NCBI RefSeq assembly: GCF_030272615.1
Contig: NC_081414.1
Span: 337,315,502 to 337,379,501, forward strand
Direction of reading: 5' to 3'
Length of the DNA stretch: 64,000 bases
Origin: Cryptomeria japonica
Lineage: Eukaryota; Streptophyta; Pinopsida; Cupressales; Cupressaceae
The notes beneath the pieces were generated by a model that made no database searches, had not been told where the DNA came from, and was given only the letters and a program-made list of their open reading frames with translations. Below are positions 21,094-34,226 of this stretch, piece after piece; within the stretch, counting starts at the first letter, position 1, and each line of letters starts with the position of its first letter. The position numbers were made by a program, and so were the translations under genes.

Positions 21094-22600
21094 GACGTTA
21101 AAAAAAATTTAGCATTTCTTATAATATAAATGTATATAGTAATATTAATGTACTTTATCATATGTTTCTTATTTTTTCTACAAATTATTGTGTATTGTTA
21201 CAAAAGGTCTAGCATATGTGACATAAAATTCAAACAAACACAAATGTATATGTGCACTCTCCCTTTCATTTTGGGTCAATCGGACAAGTGCAAGACCAAT
21301 GAGGTATTTCAAATTTTTTGAATGATGTGTACCCTCCCTCATAATGTAGCCAATTTGACCAAGTACAGTCCAATCATAAGTATTAGAGTCCTCTTATTAT
21401 AGTGCAATTCATAAAATTCAATATGAAGGAGACTATGCAAGCATCCTATATTCATAATGCTCAAGTAGTTGAGACATCATTCTTTTTCTAGAGTGGCTAT
21501 ATACCATGTATCCAAGGGATCAAGGTACTAAAGGATTTGATGTGTGTGATGATATGTAGTTCTAGTTTCTAAACTATATATTATGAAACTACATGTGAGT
21601 GGGTACACAACTCTTTCTCTAGTCCAATTTACCCAACGAGTTCTTCATCAGCTACCACTCCACTCAAGTGGAAAGGGGATAGAACTAAATTAAGAATCTA
21701 CTTTACAAGCACACTCCACAAAGGCATTTGATGTTTAGATTGAATGAACTTTTTTACCTAAACCTAATTTTGGTTTTCTTTATTCACTCAAATATTGGTT
21801 TTATGTAATGGAACATAATGCCCAATGCCTAAGGTTTTCATCAAATTAAAGTAATATCAATTTTTAATTCTAAATACTTATCATAGAACCAAGAAGATAA
21901 ATCATGATAAACACTCATACATGAAATCATTAACATAGTTTTTCAAGCTATTCATCAAATAAAAACGTCATATATACCAACCTTTAGTTAGTGTTGATCT
22001 ACAATAATCCAATACATTACCAATCAATAACATTCTTAAAATAAAGGCCAATCTGTATCTATTCTTATAATAATAAAAAACATAACTTTTTTTTCTTATT
22101 CATAAACAAATTTATATCATATAAGGTGGCATTCTCAATAGGATCAATATTTCATTAACTAGGCTTATAGAATAAAGAAGAAAAAAATCTAAATGTTTCA
22201 CCCTAGGTAATAATTACATAACATTCATAGAACATAGACATTAATTTCATAGCCACAAGTCATCACCTTAAAAAATTGGAGGAATGTAGAGCATTCTTCC
22301 ATAAGGACTTAAAATACTCTTTCTTGTATATTGTAACTTCTAACATTGTCAACTTTTGGAAACACCTCATACTCACTCAACATCACCTCCAGACAACATA
22401 AAAAATATTTGAATAATCATTTTTGGACCACATACCACAACCACACAAATGAATAATTCCAACTTATCTTTTTCAGCTTTGTCACCACTACACACAATTA
22501 CAAACAACACAAACTCATCTCCACTTGTTACATCAATGAAAAAACCAAACAAGTTTGATGTCAATGATAACTTAGCCATATTCACAAAACTTTAAACCCT
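21094..22600. other. AT-rich gene-free stretch
   Basis: About 1.5 kb without a supportable ORF, RNA gene or terminal repeat. I see nothing in it. Confidence 0.55.
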
Positions 22601-23590
22601 CTTTTTGAATCCATTGATGTTTCCCCTGTTTGGGTGGCATTGCCCCATCTCCCCTTGCAATTTTGGTATTATTCTACCTTTGAGGCAATTGGGAATGCCT
22701 TAGGCTATTTTGTGTAGGTGGATACCGATACTACTAAATTCCTTCACATGTCCTTTTCTTTTATCTTGGTTGAATTGATCTTTCAAAGGCCTTTCCAGGT
22801 GATGTTGTTTTGTAGGTTCAAGATTACCCCTGGGCTCAATTGGTTGATTATGAGAGCATCCCTATTGGGTGCAAATGTTACTTTTCTACTAGACATTTAA
22901 CCTCAAACTGTTTCAATGGTTCTCGTAAGTCCTTGTCCTCTTGGTGGAATAATTCTCAACGTCAACACCTTATGATTTACCTTGATGACTCTAGTGATTT
23001 ATATGTCTCTGAATTGTCCTCTCTTGTTAACTTTAAATACTTCTCAGTCCCTTCTGACTAGGTTACTATTAATACTGATGTTGTTCCCCTAGGAATTGTT
23101 CGTCTTGATGTGGACTCCTCTAGTAATGTTTGTCTTTCTATTGTTCCCTCTGTTGATGTTCATCTTGTTTTTACTCAAACTAATTTACTTGTTGGTGTTA
23201 TTTGCCACTCCAATTCTACTCTTATTAAAAGATTAAGTGATGTTGGGTTTCTAGCTTCTTATGTTGTTTCTTTAGTTGTTGTTTACCAATTTAATCCTAT
23301 TGTTTACAATGATACAAATATTTCTTCAATTGCTTCTGATGTTTAGCATTATTTTGGTGGTAATAATGAATCTACCTGGATAGTTGTTCAACTTAGGAAG
23401 AAATCCCCCTCTAATATGTCTGCATCTTCTTAGGTTATGATGTTAGATAAGAGGTCCCAAAATATTTGATTCAAAAGTCTATTTTTACTTTGTTGGTTGT
23501 CCTATTTTTCTTCTTTCTGTGAGTGGTTCTGCTCCAGTTCTAGTTTTTTATTGTTTTCATTATATTTGTAATGGGTTATGGCCCTTCCCT
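22600..23590 (+). pseudogene. LINE ORF1 relic (DUF4283/zinc knuckle), plus strand
   Basis: Across shifting frames the plus strand reads PVWVALPHLPLQFW (about 22630), a block ending in FLHMSFSFILVEL (about 22740), then a damaged zinc knuckle (CKCYFSTRHLTSNC, about 22865) and a long Val/Ser-rich tail ending near a STWIVVQLRKK phrase (about 23380). This is the order of DUF4283-type LINE ORF1 proteins. Stops and at least two frameshifts make it non-functional. An A-rich stretch near 23610 and a TG/TA microsatellite follow. Confidence 0.65.
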
Positions 23591-23637
23591 ACTTATCTTA
23601 ATTTTTAAAAAAAGAATATTTATATAGTTAATTATTA

Positions 23638-23638
<1 letters not shown>

Positions 23639-23676
<38 letters not shown>
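23639..23676. repeat. (TG)n(TA)n microsatellite
   Basis: A pure TG run passing directly into a TA run. Confidence 0.95.
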
Positions 23677-23689
23677 TGTTAATCGTGAA

Positions 23690-24178
23690 TATTAAATCTT
23701 CACATAACTCCTTGCATATTCATCATAATCTTCACATATAGTCCTTGTACAGTCGTCATAGTTCTGACATAAGTCCTTGCATAGTGGTTCAGTGATGAAT
23801 ATATATTGTGCTATGAATAAAGACATAGAAGTTCATGTATCCATCATCAATCTTTTCATTTCATTTTCTTATCTCATTATGCAAATTTTGTCTCAAGATC
23901 ATTCTCTCATCAAACATTTTTTCTCAAATCAATTCCGTCATTCAATCATCTAATATGTTCGTTCATCAATTCTCTCTAATCTTTCATTCCCATATTTACT
24001 AACATTTCTTCAACTTACTAACATTATCGTTAAAATGGTCTCAGTTTCACAATTTTTCGACCACTTTTTCTGAGGGGCCATATTTACACCCTAAGCATCA
24101 TCGGGGCATACTGGGGCATAAATGTTTTCATTTTCTTTGAAACAAATTCGTTCTGACATTGTTTCAAAGAGGGGAAAA
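23690..24178 (+). mobile_element. 3' internal end of a Gypsy-like element (element G4)
   Basis: Non-coding region with short internal repeats (TCTTCACATA..., near 23698 and 23730) and a TGAGGGGCCATATTT...GGGGCATACTGGGGCATAAA segment. It ends in a purine tract (CAAAGAGGGGAAAA, 24165-24178) directly against an LTR start. The remaining internal sequence is lost on the left, where a LINE relic abuts. Confidence 0.55.
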
Positions 24179-25464
<1,286 letters not shown>

Positions 25465-26089
25465 GCAAGTCATAGCATGATTAATTTAATTGATTTAGTT
25501 TGTTTTCTTAGAATGGACATGTCTAAAGAATATATTTTCACATGCATGAATCATATCCATCCTTCTTCTCCAAAAATCCTCTCATAAAAACCCATCCATT
25601 CATTTTGAAAAGGATCTCCACTACCCATTTCACATGTGATTCACATATGTGTCTAATCTCTCATCTATTGAGTCATGTATCCACATGTGATTCTCACATG
25701 TTTGGAATCAATTAAAAGTCACAATCATATGTCCTTGTGAAAATTTAGATGCTCAAGATTATCATAATTTAAAAATATGGTGGTGATTGAAAGTTATTAG
25801 ATAAGATTGTCTTTATTTGAATATAGGATGAAGATTGTGAAAACATGTGTGAGAACTCTCAATATTCACCACTTATTCAAATTATGGTAACTTTTAGATA
25901 TATGCTCTTGTGGTCTTGGTCCCATTCAAATTAAGGTAACTTTTACCATCTAGGCTCTTTTGATTTTGGTCCCTCTTAACTATGTCGGTTGTTAGATACC
26001 ACCTTAAGGTTTCTCCTCTTTCCAAAAGTCTCATTCAATCTTAATTGTTGATCTTTAAATCCAATTTTAATCGTGATGTTTATTTGGAG

Positions 26090-26680
26090 AGCAATATACA
26101 TGATCAATCTCTAATATATTTAGATATAATATTTTATAAACTATTTAATAAAAGAAACTTTGAATATAGAGTCATAATGCATTTAAAGAGCGATGTACAC
26201 AGAATCTTTCAACCACAAATTTAGTGGGCTCCAAAAACATACTTTATGAGTGCAAAGAGAAGTTGTAGATGAGAATAATCTTATTTTTTCTTCATCTCTT
26301 TATACAACTTATTTTCAAATAGAAAAATCTACAAAGTGATGATAAAGATTTAGAGAACAATATACATAGAATCATTCAATCACAAATTTATTGGCCCCAA
26401 ACACACATACTTTATGAATGCAAAGAGAAATTCTAGATGAGAAGAATCTTGTTTTTTCTTCACCTTTCAATACAACTTATTTCTCTATACAACTTTTTCT
26501 CAAATAAAAAAATCTATAAAGTCATGATACTGATTTAGAGAACAATATACTTAGAATCTTTCAATCACAAATTTATTGACCCCAAACACACATACTTTAT
26601 GAATGCAAAGAGAAATTCTAGATGAAAAGAATCTTAACTTTTCTTCATCTTTCTATAAAAACTTATTTCCTTAATTACAA
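26090..26680 (+). repeat. Tandem array of a roughly 165-185-bp unit upstream of the dioxygenase
   Basis: Unit starts near 26187, 26352 and 26537 (AGAGMRATRTACANAGAATC, then CAATCACAAATTTA and ACATACTTTATGARTGCAAAG). A shorter, poorer copy lies near 26090. The last two copies are the most alike. The array ends about 450 bp before the dioxygenase ATG. Confidence 0.85.
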
Positions 26681-27017
26681 TTAGAATTAGATATAGAATA
26701 ATTCGATTGCAGTGTTTAAATCCTTATTTTGTGTTCCACATCTTTCTTGTGCAGACGAGGATTGGGACTCCTTGTTTCCCTTACTCATGAATGTCCCCCG
26801 ATCGCATACGGCTTTCAGTTTTTGCTGTTCGTCATGTACTATTTATGCGGTGTTTTCTTGAACCACCAGTCTCTGACTTTGTCCGTTTGCCTATACGTGT
26901 CACTGAATTTTTCGCCATTTCATACTTGTCCTGCATGCATTATCACAAAACCTGCTATAACCATTCTTCTCGGCGAAGAGAATTATTCAAAGCGAATGTT
27001 CTGGTTTTCCATCAAAC

Positions 27018-27024
27018 TATAAAT
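27018..27024 (+). promoter_or_regulatory. TATA box of the dioxygenase gene
   Basis: TATAAAT, 105 bp upstream of the chosen ATG, a normal spacing for a plant core promoter with a leader of about 75 nt. Confidence 0.6.
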
Positions 27025-27128
27025 GTCTTCTTCACATCTCTTTTCTGCGTGTGGTCATCTTCCCCAATCTCTTTGAATCTGTTAATATATTAAGGCCGAG
27101 TTTCCAACGTTGTGATTCCTCTGTAATC

Positions 27129-28195
27129 ATGCCTTCTGTAGTAATGACAGGCGAATACATGAAATCCGAACAAGTGCCTGTTATTGATCTTTCTTCACTG
27201 AAGAACGGCCATGAAGCAGAAAGCGCGACGTTGGCTAAAGTGAAAAAGGCTTGCCAAGAGTGGGGATGTTTTTTGGTGGTGAATCACGGAATAGAGGAGA
27301 ATGTTATCACCCAAATGGATTCAGCGACCAGAGAGACGTTTAAAGTTTCCAAAGAAAACAAAGAGAAAATTCAAGGGGAATTCGGATACATTCCCTCCAT
27401 GGCTGCCCTGCCCTTCTTAGAGATTCTCCCTGTCAACGGAGCCCCCGATCCCAACGCAATCCAAAAGTTTGCCCAAGAGCTGTGGCCTCAAGGAAACCCT
27501 AAAATCTGGTATTTACTTTCATTGAATTTTTATTTTGTTTATCATCATTCCTATGTTCTAACGGCTAACAATATATTGATATGCTTTATTTTTACAGCAA
27601 AGTCATAGAGGCATACTCTTCCGGGGTTGAGGAGCTCACAAACGATATCATAAAAGCAATATTCAAGAGCTTTGGGGTAAGCAAGTATTACAAATCTCAG
27701 TTTTGGGGACTTCTTCGCATGAATCACTGTGACGTGCGGGGAGAGGCAAGAGGAGGATTGGGTCCCCATACAGACCATAATCTGATTACTGTGATGTACC
27801 AAGATAATACTGGTGGGCTTGAGCTGAAGACCAAAGCAGGGAATTGGGTAGAGGTGAAGCCTATGCCCAACTCCTTTGTGGTTTTTACGGGTGATTCGCT
27901 CAAGGCCTGGAGTAATGCTCGTATTCATAGCGGAATACACAGAGTGATAGTCAACAATAAATCCCCTCGGGTTTCACTGCCATACTTTTTCTTCTTCCCA
28001 GATGACGACGTTATAGAGGCGCCTCCTGAGTTTGTGGACGAAGAGCATCCTTGCCTATACTCGCCATTCAAGTATGGAGACTACAAATCCTACTGTAAGG
28101 CAATTAAGAGTTCGAGATGCGAGCATAAAGAGTTCTTTGAAAGAGAGAGCGATGAAGCATTTCTTGAAAACTTTCTTGCTGCTTCATCTGTTTGA
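27129..28195 (+). CDS. 2-oxoglutarate/Fe(II)-dependent dioxygenase, AOP-like, two exons
   Basis: Exon 1 is 27129-27508 and exon 2 is 27598-28195. The 89-bp intron (27509-27597) has GT...TTTTTACAG ends and splits one codon; the joined product is 325 aa. The N-terminal DIOX_N part (VPVIDLSSL, QEWGCFLVVNHGI) is followed by the catalytic jelly-roll domain. Iron ligands are His184, Asp186 (PHTDHN) and His241 (SGIHRV); the 2-oxoglutarate anchor is Arg251 with Ser253 (RVS). All are present and length is usual. GLELKTKAGNW, NSFVVFTGDSLKAWSNARIHSG and PPEFVDEEHPCLY resemble AOP-like enzymes rather than gibberellin or flavonoid oxidases. Such soluble enzymes oxidise small molecules, mostly in specialised metabolism; the substrate is unknown. 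The first ATG after the TATA box is at 27129. It looks intact. Confidence 0.9.
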
Positions 28196-29550
28196 GCTTG
28201 CAAGCATTGAAACAGAAATTCTTGGGAGCCATTGAAGTAACTATTTTCTTTATTGCTATTATCTATAATAATTATATATCGAATAATATGATCTATTATT
28301 ACATTCAGTGTTTTTTATACTTAAAAATCCTGCATTCAGCTGCAAATTATATCTTGAATTTTTTATTTTCACATTGCAGAAAATGATTTTGTATAAATTA
28401 CTATCAAACCCAATCTTAGATTTGATAAATGAGAAACTTACAAAGCTGATTGTTGAAACCGTACTTAATTATTAAGAAGTAAACTATTTGGGAATACAAG
28501 CTTGAGGCTACTTTTGTGGTGTAAATTACAGTAAATTCATAACTGAGTGAGAAAATTAAGGGTGGCTGGAGTATGGATTAAATCTTGCACTTCTAGTTTG
28601 GAGATAAAATAAAATAAACCAACGCAAGCTATTGATTCTGGTTGTTGTGTCCATTCATCTGGCGTGAAAGATAAATGTTCGCAATCAGCGGAGTATAAAA
28701 CTCTTCGATTATTATTTTGTATCCAAATATGAAATAAAATTTCAATTCAAGGCTCGGAACCAATAAAAGAGGCAGAGGGTAATCAATAAGTAAGATAGAC
28801 CAACCGATTAAACATCGACAGCTAAATCTCATCCATCGCCATACAAAATCCACTATAAAGAGAAATATATACATGAGACTTCACATGATGATGTGACCGT
28901 TCAATAACTAAGACAAAATCAACTCAAATGACATTAGTAGACCAAAGTTACCTTCTATAATTTTTTCTAGATGCAAAATTAGAATCAAACAACTTGTAAT
29001 GTTGAATACTCCAAGTAGAAAAATTGTTATGAAAATGCATCAATGCATAGTAATTGATATAAAGCAAAAGATGAAATTGCTCCAATGTAATCAAATAAAA
29101 TATGGGGTTTAATTCATATTTTACAAGAGAATGAAGTTAAGGAGTGCAAGATGAAATAATCTAAGAACATGGTATAGGAAGATAGATGAATAGTATTTAG
29201 TAAAAGCTTTAGTAAAATTATAATTAAACTCACTTTAAATTTAGCTATAAGATTTATTGATTATATATGTGTACACCATATTAATTTATAACTTTAAAAG
29301 AGTAATTTATATAGAGTTTGAAATGAGAAAATTGTGTTTCATGCAACCTTTTTTATTATAGTTTACATCTTGATGAAATATTTTATTTCATGAATTAGAT
29401 ATTAAGGAATTTCCTAAAAGATTTAAAATTGAAAATCGTAAATCTTTTAGCACACTTTTCAACTTGGGAAAAAAACTATAAAAAGATTAGTCGTGTGACT
29501 TTAAAATCTAAAATACATAGATCATCAAAGAGAAACCACAAAACCCTCAA
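28196..29550. other. Gene-free stretch after the dioxygenase
   Basis: AT-rich DNA. It presumably includes the dioxygenase 3' untranslated region at its left end; no other supportable feature. Confidence 0.5.
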
Positions 29551-29559
29551 ATCTATGCA

Positions 29560-30333
29560 AAGATCTAGCCTACTAGTGAAAATGTAAGACAAGTGTGTAA
29601 ATTAAATAAAGTAGCAAATATGTTTTACCATCCCAAGAACCCATCTTGATTCCTTCCATTGTTCTTGAGTTCTCTTCAAATAATTAAAAATATTGCTCTC
29701 AAAAATTTGCAAGCACAAATGATAAGTGATAAAAGAAAATATCAAGGTTGTGGTTAAAGAGAAAATTGAAAATTATATTGAAATTTATAGATTGAGAAGA
29801 GGGAATATCAACGATGGTATTTGAATATTTTTCACTAGAGAACAATGGTTGAGATTGAATGACAAAAAGTGGAGGTCAAAGGTGGAAAATGGAGTGGGAG
29901 GAAATAGGAGTGAAGGAGAAGCAATGGTAGAGAAGGGTGAACATGTGGCTAGGTAGAAGAAGAATTGAATAATTATAATAATTTAATTCATGTGTATAGT
30001 ATAAATAAATAAAATGTAAAATTGATTTATTCTCGAAAGAACTATAGGGAGATTAGTAATTAAATAAATTTAAGTTATTTAATTACAAAAGAAACATTAG
30101 ATACTTAAATAATTAAAGTAATTATTTAATTACAATTGATTAGAAGAATAAGTTATGAATGGGTCGATTAAATAATAAAAAATTATTTAATTGATGAGCA
30201 AGGGTAAAGATTCATTAAATTATTTAATTAACTTTGGAAGAAATAAGTAATAAAATAATTAAAGAACATTTAATTAATGTGGTGATAATGTGAAATTTAA
30301 ATGAGAAAGAAAGAGTTAATTTTATTGTCTACA
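29560..30333 (-). repeat. Reversed LTR remnant of Gypsy type
   Basis: On the minus strand the segment starts TGTAGACAATAAAATTAAC at 30333. It then shows the TTAATTAAATAATT-rich pattern and Ser/Phe-rich pseudo-coding look of the other TGTAGAC-type LTRs here. The far end is not resolved. No internal region or partner was found. Confidence 0.45.
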
Positions 30334-30710
30334 AGTAGTAATACAATAGTTGCTACAAGTAAAAAGATGTTAGGGAAACCTTAAGTATCCCACTAAAGAA
30401 AATAGTTAGATATGTTCATGAAGCACATAATCATTAGTTTTGCACAATATAATTTTATATCTTTAGTTTTTCTAGATATACATTTTCTAATTCAGAAGAT
30501 TTCTATTGATGGTTGTAAAATAACTTTATGATATATGCCATGCTGTTGTCCCAACCTATTGTCAACAATCTCTAAGAAGTTGAGTTTCTATTTTAAAGAT
30601 AAGTAAGTGGTTGGATAATTAATGAAATAAGAAAATATATTCTCCCCTACACTTTAGGCCTAGAACTAAGGCGGGTAGACCTATTTAATTAACTAGTAAA
30701 AATATATGTT

Positions 30711-31513
30711 TTTGATTAAGGTAAACGGGTTTTACAAGGACCCGAAACCTAAAAGTTTTATAAAAATCCTGAAATAAACATTAAAGTCCGAAACCAACAA
30801 CCAAAGCAAAACAATATTGGGCCAAGCCCACAAAACAGTCTACAAAAGACCAACAATTAAGACCAACACAAACAAAGACCTACTAATAAGAATGCACCAA
30901 ATCTACATTCTTCTGAATCACTTTCTCGTTGATATCCTCCAACTCGTCCATGATAAATCTAGAGCTTCCTTGCTCCTGGTTCTTTCTCTTGGTATGGGTA
31001 CACGAACTAGTCGTAGTTTGGGATCGAGGTGTTTGAGCACCTACACCCTTCACAATCTTCTTCTGCTTAGAGTCTGAAGGTGTCACACTCGCAATGGGAT
31101 CAACCCTGTAATCTACAATCATGTTGTTGACCCTCAACAAACCTTCCGAACTATTATTCATGGCGGCCTTGCTAATCTCAACCAAATTTTTCAGACTGCC
31201 TTTGATTTCTGCAACACTCACCTCCAAATTCCATATCCTACTTTCATGATTCAATTTTATCTTGTCCACGTCCTCACTCACTTTTTAGGTCAGTTGGAGG
31301 ATTTCTTTCGATTTATTTGGTCCCAGATTGTCCGTAAAAGTATCAACAATACCCTTAATACCCTCTTTAAGGACTTTGATCTCCATACCCATTTTTCGGA
31401 GGCATTCCATCTGACAGCTGGCCGCAAGAGAAATACAATCATCTAGGTCAGGGTCAATGATAGCCCTCCCCTATTTCCTAGGATCAACGTTAATGGGGAT
31501 TTCAATTTCTTTT
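30711..31513 (-). mobile_element. 5'-truncated LINE-like insertion with a coiled-coil ORF
   Basis: On the minus strand the segment ends in ...CCGTTTACCTTAATCAAAAA, the type of end seen on plant LINEs. It is flanked by imperfect 15-bp repeats (30696-30710 and 31514-31528, 13 of 15 identical), a plausible target duplication. Inside, a minus-strand frame of 132 codons (30883-31281, TTG as first codon) continues upstream through a stop. It is rich in Glu, Lys, Ser and Asn with heptad-like spacing (NHESRIWNLEVSVAEIKGSL), suggesting a coiled coil. It has no DNA-copying domain. Confidence 0.5.
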
Positions 31514-32109
31514 GTTAAAATGTATGTTATATTTATTTTGTAACACATAATAAAAGTAAATATTCACAATATGATATGAAATTTCAAGATTAAGTACTAT
31601 AGACACCTAAAATTGTCCTAACCTAATTAAATAAATATTTTAATTAATTAATTCTTTTATCCTAATCCTTCTATTTTATTTTGATTGATAATATGTGTAT
31701 TTTATTAATATAGGAAATAAGTATTCTAGAAGGTACAAATAGCCTGAGAGCCCAGCTGACCATCCCAAATCCATTTCTTTGCAAACCTTGCCATCCCCTT
31801 ACTACATACAGTTGGCCCAATACCAAAATGCCAACTTCACAAAAAACCTACAATCATACAAATTAACAAGCCAAATTGGTGATCCTAGCTTGACCACCAA
31901 ACTAGTTTTACTACTAAAATGGACTTAAGAGCATAAATGCATATACAGTTAAAAGTAAAAACAATATATAGACTTGAAAAAGAAGGGCAATCAATGGTCA
32001 AAAGGAAACAACACTCAATATCCTTGCAACACCAAGATTAGGGTAAAAAAATTTAATACTCTTTTAAGCCCTTACTAGCACACATCATCCTTCATCTTCC
32101 ACAAACTTT

Positions 32110-32655
32110 TTAGGCCACATTTGGGCTAGATGCTGACCCCGATACAATAGCAAACTTTATCTTCATCTTCAGATTATGGTCATGCTTTTTCTTTGCTACG
32201 CACACCATATCCCTTTTAATATTTGCAGACCAGACATAAACCAACAAGTCCTCCCATGCTTCCTGAGCTTCATTAGTCCTCAACACACGATCCGCTCCAT
32301 CCCTCCACAATAGAAATGGTTGATACTCGACATTAATTATTTCTAGCATCACTCCCTCCCCAAAAGGTCTCCTCAATCCTTGCCTCGAAACCTCCCTTTT
32401 CATCAAAGAAACCAAACCACATAGAGAATGGACCGACACACAAGCTTTCAAAACCCATTCAACCTCATCTTTGGTTCCAAAACTCAACCCCCAAGCCACC
32501 AACATCGACATTATGTCCATGTTGGTCATGTACCTATATTTAGAGACTAGGTATTCCCTACCCAGAAAGCGCTTTATGATGTTGAGAAAGGCCTCCTTAT
32601 CACAGTGAAAAATTCCCCCCAGTTGCTTGTCCAAGATTTCACCAAGAAAGGCCAA
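32110..32655 (-). CDS. Unrecognised 181-codon ORF inside LINE-like DNA
   Basis: An uninterrupted minus-strand frame; the first codon is TTG directly after two TAGs and the first ATG lies at about residue 42, so a real start is doubtful. Composition looks protein-like (IFHCDKEAFLNIIKRFLGRE, EYQPFLLWRDGADRVLRTNE, a basic KKKHDHNLKMKIKF end). I recognise no domain. It follows an RNase H relic in the same direction, so it could be a 3' coding part of that LINE or a captured host sequence. It may be a fragment. Confidence 0.3.
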   Translation of the reverse strand: MAFLGEILDKQLGGIFHCDKEAFLNIIKRFLGREYLVSKYRYMTNMDIMSMLVAWGLSFGTKDEVEWVLKACVSVHSLCGLVSLMKREVSRQGLRRPFGEGVMLEIINVEYQPFLLWRDGADRVLRTNEAQEAWEDLLVYVWSANIKRDMVCVAKKKHDHNLKMKIKFAIVSGSASSPNVA

Positions 32656-33009
32656 CTACTAATTCGATGAATAGAGAGTAAAATTTTTCTCCATTTCCAC
32701 ATAGAGAGTAGACCAAAACCAAACCTACACCCAAACTGGTAAATAATGCCACTCTCACTTCAATGGAAGCCAACTTCAGAATGCTAAAAAAATCTGGAGA
32801 ATTCTAAATATGTAAATAAATCCAGCCCCATTCTTTATCGTAAAATGTGCCACCTCAATTACAACCAATCCAAAAAACCATTGTTTTAATGACAAGGTAA
32901 GGTGATGATATAAAATTTAATGATGTAAGAATTAAATTTGTGCCAAGAGAAAAACATAGGGGATGAAATGATGTTTCGGTACCACAAAATCTGAAAACCA
33001 TGATGACAT

Positions 33010-33460
33010 CTGCCTATAAGACCTGCCAAAACACTTCCACACCTAAGTTGTCCTACCACCGGATCAATTGGGGGTCCAAGCCACAAGCCACATTGGACAA
33101 CAAATTAGCATCTTCATTTCCCTACTGCCTAATGTGTGAGATTTTAAAATCTTGGACGACAGTCAATTTTGAGGAAATAACTGATATATTAATTTGCCAA
33201 AATTGGGTAGAACCCTTTGAAATTCCATCTATAATTATCTTAGAGTCCCCTTCAAGATGAAGTTTAGAAACATTAAGATTATCGGCTAAATCAACTACAA
33301 GTAATATCGCTTGGGCCTTTACCTCATTGTTTGTCCCATTTTGCAATCTCTGAGCTAGTTTAACTAAAATTTTACCTTCATCATCACAAGCCACACATAC
33401 TTCTCCTTAAATACCCATGTTACCTCTTTAGGCACAATCAAAATCTGTCAATTCACCCAT
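33010..33460 (-). pseudogene. LINE RNase H domain relic
   Basis: Minus-strand frame with EVKAQAILLVVDLADNLN and KLHLEGDSKIIIDGISKG, which match the second half of a plant RNase H-like domain (E...A and E-x-D-S positions). It continues after an in-frame TAG into GNEDANLLSNVACG. Upstream, two more in-frame stops interrupt the DFDCA...RGN segment. Known from LINE ORF2 C-termini, where it may remove RNA after reverse transcription. Non-functional here. Confidence 0.7.
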
Positions 33461-34226
33461 CCCTTCTCTAGTTTTCTCCAACTTATGTATCAGATGCTTC
33501 ATTCCCATTAGGATTTACCCTAGGGAGCCCATCAACGGGTCATCCTAAGCCTTTTATTAATTAAATAGATCTTTATTTATTTAATTAAATTAACTAATCC
33601 TCTTCTAGCCTTTCCTTATTTCAATAAAAAAATTTATTTATTTAAATTATCTTCCCTAAATTAAATAAATATTTTATTTATTTAATTGGTCTGACCTCTT
33701 CTATTAATTAAATAAATCTTTATTATTTAATTAATTCATTATATTTTTTCCTCCATGACAATTGTCATTTATCTCTCAATTTACATTTAACTGCATCTCT
33801 AATAATTTTCTTATTTTCTATACCTACCCTTTGATCATAGTCAACCATTTATCCCTCCACCTCCTAAACCTATCCCTCCATTTCCAAGGTACTCTATATA
33901 AAGAGGATCCTTTTATCTTTATCAATTTCTAATGAATCATAATGCTAATGTGACTACACAATCACAATATGTTCTTTGTTGAGCTCTTGCGCACACACAA
34001 AATCTAAAAGCAACCAACGTATCAAAGCAAGATCAATGGACATATGATACAATGGAGATCAAACCCTAATGAGCATGTGAATGGTATAATCTTTCATATT
34101 TGTTGTTTTGAATGCTTTTAGGTTCTTCATTCTTGTATGGTGGATTTCATCGTCGAACTAGGATTTTATGTGGTTGAATCTTATTTGGTTTTGTAATAAT
34201 TTATTCTTGCAATTCAATCGTATACA

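Larger units (their letters stand above)
31598..34226 (+). repeat. 5' LTR of Gypsy-like element G3, interrupted by LINE sequence
   Basis: The left part (31598-31720) starts TATAGACACCTAAAATTGTCC, a TGTAGACAC-type start with one base changed. The right part (about 33540-34226) has the TTAATTAAATAAAT-rich pattern, a TATATAAAGAGG promoter-like string near 33895 and an end at ...GTATACA. TTTTGGCATGCCTAGTGTGA follows it, comparable to the post-LTR segment at 8624. About 1.8 kb of LINE-like DNA lies between. The exact junctions are not resolved. Confidence 0.5.
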
